Part shown: in pieces, positions 58,038 through 64,000 of the stretch
Numbering within the stretch: position 1 is the first letter of the stretch
How the letters are laid out: each line of letters begins with the position of its first letter
Assembly (NCBI RefSeq): GCF_004379255.2
Contig: NC_056051.1
Span: forward strand, 7,776,062 to 7,840,061
Direction: 5' to 3'
DNA length: 64,000 bases
Origin: Salvia splendens
Lineage: Eukaryota > Streptophyta > Magnoliopsida > Lamiales > Lamiaceae
Notes under the pieces: generated by a model
Told to the model about the DNA's origin: nothing
Databases searched by the model: none
The model's input: the letters and a program-made list of their open reading frames with translations, nothing else
Position numbers and translations under genes: made by a program

Positions 58038-58455
58038 ATATAAAGCTGGAGATATCTAAACAACGAAGTCGGACGTGAAGAATTCCGATTACTTCGTGAG
58101 ACAAGAATTCCGATTACTTCTCAAGCTTACCTTCAGAATCTCATAGAAAAATTCTGATTATGGATGATCTACAAACACCAATTGGCACTCTTCATACAAA
58201 TTCAGATTTAGAGGTAGAAGAAGACGACAACTCATTTGAAGGTTCACGGTTTTTTTGATTCATTTTTTTGGATACCTGATGTGTTTTTAATTTTGCTAAA
58301 GTTTTTTAACACATCCGATGAAAAATCTATTGTTGAACCTTGTTGATGAATGAATTATATTTAACAAGAGATTAATAATTTGTATTTTTTTTCATGTTTG
58401 TAGTAATAAACAGATCAGTATGAAGTAATAGTTTATCTGAATGAATTACTAGGTT

Positions 58456-58458
<3 letters not shown>

Positions 58459-58487
<29 letters not shown>

Positions 58488-58542
58488 AAGAAGAAGAAGA
58501 AGAAGAAGAAGAAGAAGAAGAAGAAGAAGAAGAAGAAGAAGA
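58459..58542 (+). repeat. (GAA)n microsatellite 1
   Basis: About 28 uninterrupted AAG/GAA units, preceded by TTACTAGGTTGTAAG, the same lead-in as the second tract at 59209. Confidence 0.95.
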
Positions 58543-58559
58543 AATGCTTATTTCCTTAT

Positions 58560-59207
58560 AGTAAATTATTTCATTCCAGTAGGTTTCATTCGATTTTTTC
58601 ACACTTGTTGTAATAAACATATCAATATGAAGTAATTTATTTCCAGTAGGTATTACTTCATTTTTGTAGTTTTTTATTTCATTACAGTAAGGTTATTACT
58701 TCAGTTCATTATCTAATAAATTGAAAATGAAAATGTTTTTACTTCATTCAAGTAAGTTTATTACTTTATTCCAGCACGTAATATATTGAAAATGAGTAGA
58801 TTTTTACTTCATTCCATACTACTTCATTTAAATGAGTCGTTACTTCATTCAAGCAGGTTTTTAGTTCATTGCATGCAGTAGGTTTTCAAATGATTTAACA
58901 CATGTTTCATTCGAATTCATTGAACTAGGTTTTTACTTCATTCCAGTTGGTTTTTACTTCATTTCAGTTGATTTTTACTTCATTTAAGTAAGTTTATTAT
59001 TTCATTGCAGCACGTAATATATTGAAAATGAACAGGTTTTTACTTCATTCTATATTACTTCATTTCCTTATAGTAAATTATTTCGTTCCGGTAGGTTTCG
59101 TTTGATTTTTTCACGCTTGTAGTAATAAACAGATCAGTATGAAGTAATAGTTTAGTTGAATGAAGTAATCACCAGAATCAATGAAATAATATTAACATTA
59201 CTAGGTT

Positions 59208-59239
<32 letters not shown>

Positions 59240-59530
59240 AAGAAGAAGAAGAAGAAGAAGAAGAAGAAGAAGAAGAAGAAGAAGAAGAAGAAGATGTTTA
59301 TTTGCTTACAATAAATTAATCCATTCCAGTAGGTTTTCGTACTTCATTCCTGTAGTTATTTACTTCATTCTTGTTGTTTATTACTTCAACACATGTTTCT
59401 TTCAAATTCATTGAACAAGGTTTTTTACTTTATTCACTCTAAATAATAGTACAATTTATTCCAGTATATTTATTACTTCATTCGAAAAAGTTATTACTTC
59501 ATCCAGTAGGATTTCTAATTCTTCTACAGA
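58560..59530 (+). repeat. TTACTTCATTCCAGTAGG minisatellite
   Basis: Degenerate units of TTTTTACTTCATTCCAGTAG type recur throughout. The segment leading into the first GAA tract (58400-58460) is repeated at 59110-59210, so a block of roughly 700 bp has been duplicated. Confidence 0.8.
59209..59293 (+). repeat. (GAA)n microsatellite 2
   Basis: About 28 uninterrupted AAG/GAA units, a near-copy of tract 1 with a shared left flank. Confidence 0.95.
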
Positions 59531-60450
59531 TATTTCGTTTCTGCAGTGTCCACGGCAGAGCCTTCAGCTTCTGAAAACCAAAAATCCTCTCTAATAATTG
59601 AACAAATGGATTTAACAAACAAAATGCATCACCTCTTCCGCACCAAACTCACTTGCTCATCGCATTTTTAATCAATTATGACCATCATTTCAGGATCCAA
59701 GAGTTATTTGTACTTAGAAACATCGGCGAGGCGGTTCTATCCACAGTGGTGACTCGATAGCAGTAACGAGCACGGTGAATAGATGCAGCGCGAAGGAGAT
59801 GACGGCGAAATAGCTTCAAGTGGAATTTTATTACTATTTTGACGAAAATCAGAATCCAATTTAGGAATTAGATTAAGTAAATTAAGACTAAGAACTCTGT
59901 AAAGCTTCAAAGGTGTATTACCTTCACCAGACGTTCAGCCAAAACGCAACAATCGTTGATTACCTTCGGTCAACGATTGGCCTGTGCCAACCATTTCAAA
60001 TCAGTGGATTGGGGATGAATTGGGGTGAATCGACTATAGTTGAATCAGCCGGAGATGTCGTCGATTGTAGCCGAGGTAGACGATGATGTCGTCGATTTGC
60101 AAAAGAAGATGTGGAAGCGTCGATTTTGGTAGAAGAAGCAGCTTTGGAGTGTCGATTTGCCGAAGAAGAGGAGCGGGAAATGAGAAAGAAGGGTAAATAT
60201 TTTTGGAGGCGCAGCAGCGGGAATGAGTATGGAAAGTAAACCATGAAATTTTTACCCTAAATGCAATTTTACCTAAATACCCCTGGGATGAAGTAAATTG
60301 TGTACCTAATTAAGGAGCCAAATTAATATAACATGGTCTAATCTCATCCATTAAAAACTAGATCTAAGGGCCCTAATTTGGTCTCTAGTTTGGTGTTTAA
60401 GACTAGATTTGTGAATAATGGGACTATATATATATATATATATATGTTCA

Positions 60451-61456
60451 CAGTGGCGTATGCAAGTGGGAACAAGGGGGTAAAACTGTACCCCAAAGTT
60501 CATGATATTAATACTACATTTATTGGTGATTTACAATAAAGCTTGGTGCTCCAGTGGTTTGTCGCTCATAATGTCTCTCATAGCTCCGAGTTCGATTCTT
60601 GGCTGGGGCAAGCGCTTTTTCCTTTTCTTTTTCTTTTTGATTTACGAAAACTACCTTTCTATTTCTATACTCATCATTTTCATTTTTGTTATGCATTTAA
60701 TTATGTTTATGTTTGAATATTTTTTTATTTATGTACTAACATTTTCATTTTTGTTACAGTACGTAGTAATTAGTTTTTTTAGTTAGTTAATTATTTGCAC
60801 TTCTACTAACATTTTCGTTATTGTAATGTAGTACTCCAGTAATTAATTTTTAGTTAGGTAAAAATTTGCACTCCTATTTTATTTTATAGATATTAGGATT
60901 GTTTACTATACTTTAATTATTTTGATTTTTCCTATTATGTTTGTTATTTTATTTATTTTAATTGCTTTATTTATGATACCGATACTCTATTTTATTTTAT
61001 CATTTTAAGTAATGTAACTTGTACTTCAAATAAAAAAATTCTTAGTTTTTTTATTGCTTTTATTTTTTAATATGAAATTCTTATTTTTAACATTTTAGGT
61101 AATACTCTCCCGTCCCACTTTAGGAGTCTCATTTGAGTTTGGTACGCGTTTTAAAAAATGTAAAGAAAAATTGGTGAAAAGGATAGTGGAATGTGAGTCC
61201 CATTTTTATATATTAATCTTATGATAAAGTATAAGTGAAATAATGTTAGTAGAGCGTGGAGCCTATTGTCATTTATTGAATATTTTAACCGAAACTCTTA
61301 AAGTGGGATTGATGGAGTATTATTTTTAGTACAACTCATACTACATGTAAAAAATTATTACTATTTAAATTATTTTTATAATCAATATATTTTATTTATA
61401 ATAATTATTTGTCATATAATTCGTACCCCAAATCAAAAACTCTGGATACGTCACTG
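60451..61456. mobile_element. Non-autonomous hAT element (1006 bp)
   Basis: The ends are CAGTGGCGTAT at 60451 and ATACGTCACTG ending at 61456, inverted with one mismatch. The flanks are TATGTTCA (60443-60450) and TATGTTCG (61457-61464), an 8-bp duplication with one change. It has no coding capacity. A tRNA-like phrase (box-B-like GAGTTCGATTCTTGG at about 60588) lies inside the left half, and a Stowaway element is nested in the right half. Confidence 0.85.
61105..61317. mobile_element. Stowaway (Tc1/mariner) MITE
   Basis: The ends are CTCTCCCGTCCCACTTTA and, at the right, TAAAGTGGGATTGATGGAG, with TA duplications (61103-61104, 61318-61319). It is 213 bp and noncoding. Nested in the hAT element. 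Confidence 0.85.
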
Positions 61457-61464
61457 TATGTTCG

Positions 61465-62133
61465 GCCATATTTGTAGTTCTAGCCCAAAAGTTATAAGTC
61501 TATTTTTGCAATTATTCGAAACCAAATTTTTAGGGCATCGCATCGGCACCGCTAAAATTGCACTTCACTTTACTTGCACTATTATTTATTATTAGGCATA
61601 ATATCTCATTTTACCCTTATTACCTAACACTCAGCAACCACACATTCTAAAATTGCACTTCTTAACAGTATTATAGAGTCTTGTACTACATAACTAAATT
61701 ATACTAAACCTCATACTATGTAAATACCATAATTAAAATAAGAGACTTGAATATTCAAATTTACCATAAAAAAACAAAAGAAATATTAAAAAAATGTGAT
61801 TCATAATTATTTATAGAATTAATTGAATGAAAAAAGTGTAGTATATAAAATGGACAGCACGATACTGATGCGTCAGTAATTGAGTGGAGACCAACAAGCA
61901 AAGTTATACTATGGCTTACTATTTACTTTTAATTTATTAATCATTTTGAAAGCTAAGTCATATAAATATTTCTTGCTATTTGAATTATTGCAATTCAGAA
62001 TATCTTACGCTATCATGTATCTCGGGCAAAATTTTTATTCTCGTGTTACTTCAAAACAAATAACTTTTTAAAGCAAACTTCAGAAGGCACCATTAAAAAT
62101 GTTTAATTCAAGATGCGTGTATTTTTAAATTGA
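61465..62133. other. AT-rich intergenic DNA, nothing recognised
   Basis: No gene or element boundary was recognised. Confidence 0.4.
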
Positions 62134-62135
62134 TA

Positions 62136-62314
62136 CTCCCTCCGTCCCGGGCTACTCGCCCCTTTCCTTTTCGGCACGGAGATTAAGGAATGAGTGTATA
62201 GGAAAGTCAAAAATTACGGCTGTAGGTGAAAATTTTTACTAAAAATGGAAAGAGTGCAAGTAACTTGGGACGCCCAAAAAGGAAATAAGTGCGAGTAGTG
62301 CGGGACGGAGGGAG
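62136..62314. mobile_element. Stowaway (Tc1/mariner) MITE, 179 bp
   Basis: The ends are CTCCCTCCGTCCCG and CGGGACGGAGGGAG, perfect inverted repeats, with TA duplications at 62134-62135 and 62315-62316. Confidence 0.93.
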
Positions 62315-62496
62315 TATTAATCATTAGAATTTAGACTAATACAAATCATTTTTTCGCATTAATCACTATAATTATGATATTGCAAGTTTTTGTATGAAAA
62401 TGAAGTACTTACTCCTTTTGGCCATTAAACTTGGAGTCTAGCTAAAATTTACTTTATTTCAGATTTTCTTATCTAAAAATATACTATCCAATAATT

Positions 62497-62704
62497 TTGG
62501 TAATTACATCAATTACTCCTGGTACCAATACATCACCAGCTTGTGGCATCTCTTATGGCATCCCAAACCAAGCAATGACAAATCTACTATCATGGTGTAC
62601 CTTGGTAATTACATCAATTACTCCTGGTACCAATACATCACCAGCTTGTGGCATCTCTTATGGCATCCCAAACCAAGCAATGGCAAATCTACTATCATGG
62701 CGTG
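62497..62704 (+). repeat. 105-bp tandem duplication
   Basis: Copy 1 62497-62601 and copy 2 from 62602 begin TTGGTAATTACATCAATTAC and are almost identical; the second reads CAATGGCAAA where the first has CAATGACAAA. 105 bp is 35 codons, so the surrounding 169-residue frame stays open. Confidence 0.95.
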
Positions 62705-62719
62705 GTACACCGTTCAGAA

Positions 62720-63155
62720 AGTTTGATATGAAATCTTGGTTGTCACTGTGCTACATTATTACTTGGATTGTTTGGGATATATCAGGAATAAGGTTGTTTT
62801 CCAAGGCCTCGATCCGAAATGAGAGTTTGAGAAAAAAATATTGTTTTGGCGCCTCGGCATGTGGACTCGGGGTTGGTGTCACGATTTTCCCTTCTCGCCC
62901 GGACAAATTCTTAATAATTTGGAGGAAGTCAGGAAATGGGCAGGTTCTTGTCAACCTGAGGCTAGGTGGTAAGCTTTTCGTGACCTTCTTGAAAGTTGTT
63001 TTATGACACCTATTGCTTGTCGTAGTTTTCTTTTCTAGCTTTGATTGGGGAAGAGTTTGTTGCTCCCTTTCTTTCTGTTTTGGTGTTGTTTTGTTTCTGT
63101 TTTACTCCACAGCTCGCTTCTCTTGGCTCGAGCATTTTGAATAATAATAAAAAAT
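62720..63155 (+). mobile_element. Probable LINE (non-LTR retrotransposon) 3' remnant
   Basis: Across two frames the sequence gives WLSLCYIITWIVWDI then RNKVVFQG, and RLGMWTRGWCHDFPFS further on. This is the W..W..RN pattern of the zinc-finger/linker end of LINE reverse transcriptases. It is followed by a T-rich tail region and GAATAATAATAAAAAATC at about 63140, like a LINE 3' end. The upstream coding part is absent. Recognition is by pattern only. Confidence 0.45.
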
Positions 63156-63672
63156 CATTACTAATTAATCTAAATTAAATAAATATACCATTTTTTTCAT
63201 TTTATTAGTAGATGGAGTATTATTTATATTACATGATTATCCATATATATATATATATATAAACACTAAATTCCTATCAATAAATAATGCATATAGAAAG
63301 TAATATGATCAGGTCTTATTTAGCCTAAAACCAAAATCTGTTATGCACAAGAATGTGAAAAGTATAATGTAAATACACTTAAATAAGCCAATTATATATA
63401 ATTAATAAAAAAAATACTAACTACAAATATATTATTGCACCATATGGAATCGCCCCAACTACCCTTCAACACCTACTTGCTTGAACTACAAATATATAAT
63501 AAACGCCATTGTTTTTATGTGATTTAAATCTCTACGCTTAAATGCCACCACAATCTTCCTAACATTCTATAAAATAAAACATTATAAAATTGTCATGAAA
63601 TGCCATAAATCTTTTAATTGCTTATTGCATGCTGAAATAGAGAGAGTGAGGAAGCGAAGAGAAAGGTAGAGA
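63156..63672. other. AT-rich DNA with a (TA)n run, promoter side of NPF copy 4
   Basis: A (TA)n run lies at about 63246-63261. No gene was seen until the exon at 63673. Confidence 0.4.
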
Positions 63673-63833
63673 ATGGATATCGGAGTGGACAATGGAGGAG
63701 CCATTAAAACTCGGCTACTGGCCCACGACAAGGACGACGTCGTGGCAGGCTTCGCGGATTTTAAAGGCCGTCGTGCCGTCCGAGCGAGCGAAAACCGGAC
63801 TATGGAAGTCCGCTTCTTTCATCCTAAGGAAGT
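63673..63833 (+). pseudogene. NPF5-type transporter copy 4, exon 1, frameshifted
   Basis: The ATG at 63673 opens MDIGVDNGGAIKTRLLAHDK and runs into ADFKGRRAVRAS, the conserved DFKGRR...SK block seen at the end of exon 1 in copies 1 and 2. One extra base near 63790 then shifts the frame. The other frame continues KTGLWKSASFIL, exactly where copy 2 has [13 protein letters not shown]. No GT donor follows directly (CTAAGGAAGT) and exon 2 (expected to read [11 protein letters not shown]) is not present before the window ends. It is a pseudogene or a copy continuing far beyond the edge. It is in the same orientation as the other three. Confidence 0.75.
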
Positions 63834-64000
63834 AGGAAAAATCATAAATTTGAATGACATTATAATATGTTTCGTAATTTTAAAAATCTGGCCGATAAAC
63901 CATGAAATTTGAATTTTATTGGCAATTACTCTACATACAATATACTCCTACGACATTAGTTAAATAGCCAATGATACGTTAACATATGATCTTCCTACTA

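Larger units (their letters stand above)
57545..60440. mobile_element. TIR element of uncertain superfamily with GAA tracts and TTACTTCATT repeats
   Basis: The left end (TATATATATATAGAGAAGTGATCA... then AACTAGAGACCAAATCTCAT, 57545-57612) is inverted at the right (ATTTGGTCTCTAGTTTGGTG ... GGGACTATATATATATATA, 60377-60440), with about 70 percent agreement by eye. Flanks are TA-rich, so a target duplication cannot be read. The interior has no transposase. It has (GAA)n tracts, a minisatellite and two short frames that may be captured gene pieces. A MULE-type or Helitron-type non-autonomous element is possible. Confidence 0.5.

Noticed and set aside
58372..58620. Minus-strand poly-serine frame
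   Set aside because: It is merely the translation of the (GAA)n microsatellite complement.
60537..60620. A tRNA gene or independent SINE in the hAT MITE
   Set aside because: Box-B-like GAGTTCGATTCTTGG is present, but no cloverleaf, poly(A) tail or separate target duplication could be found.

Overview
The window is nuclear DNA of a flowering plant. Spliced GT-AG genes, plant-specific families (NPF/POT transporters, FAR1-type MULE transposase, LEA/TMEM205-like fusion) and AT-rich intergenic DNA show this. A eudicot is most likely; an asterid such as a Lamiales member is only a weak guess from the style of the repeats.

Layout. 1-2.2 kb: noncoding repeat-like DNA and a decayed PIF/Harbinger transposase. 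2.7-3.7 kb (-): a small two-exon HIG1-domain gene. 4.4-5.9 kb (+): a LEA/TMEM205-like (DUF4149) gene broken by frameshifts, with an ABRE upstream. 6.4-10.5 kb (-): an intact 12-exon transmembrane-9 (nonaspanin) gene with a solo LTR in intron 1. 11.9-13 kb: a non-autonomous Harbinger element. 13.6-24.6 kb: two intact NRT1/PTR (NPF5-type) transporter genes in tandem, separated by two Harbinger-type elements, one of which carries hAT debris, a near-perfect 128-bp inverted repeat and a SINE. 25.1-36.8 kb: a third NPF copy destroyed by point indels, deletions, two Copia retrotransposons and a MULE junction. 36.8-57.5 kb: a very large MULE carrying a FAR1-type transposase and a Ulp1-like protease, full of a reiterated TATCATTTTATC-type motif. 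It hosts a 1.47-kb solo LTR and a Copia element, which itself contains a 4.36-kb hAT element. 57.5-63.2 kb: a TIR element with GAA tracts and a TTACTTCATT minisatellite, then small MITEs and a LINE-like remnant. 63.67 kb: exon 1 of a fourth, frameshifted NPF copy at the window edge.

The biology is that of a tandem NPF transporter array being expanded and broken up by transposons. The nesting order can be read from target-site duplications: NPF copy 3, then MULE, then Copia-C, then hAT. The host genes with a job of their own are HIG1 (mitochondrial respiratory supercomplex assembly), TM9SF (Golgi/endosome membrane protein sorting) and two NPF transporters (proton-coupled nitrate or peptide transport, possibly vacuolar). 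The most unusual structures are the 128-bp hAT hairpin, which resembles a Mu-killer-type silencing locus, and the MULE with its Ulp1 protease and amplified motif. All splice models were built by hand from splice signals, reading phase and family similarity. Nothing was searched or aligned by program.
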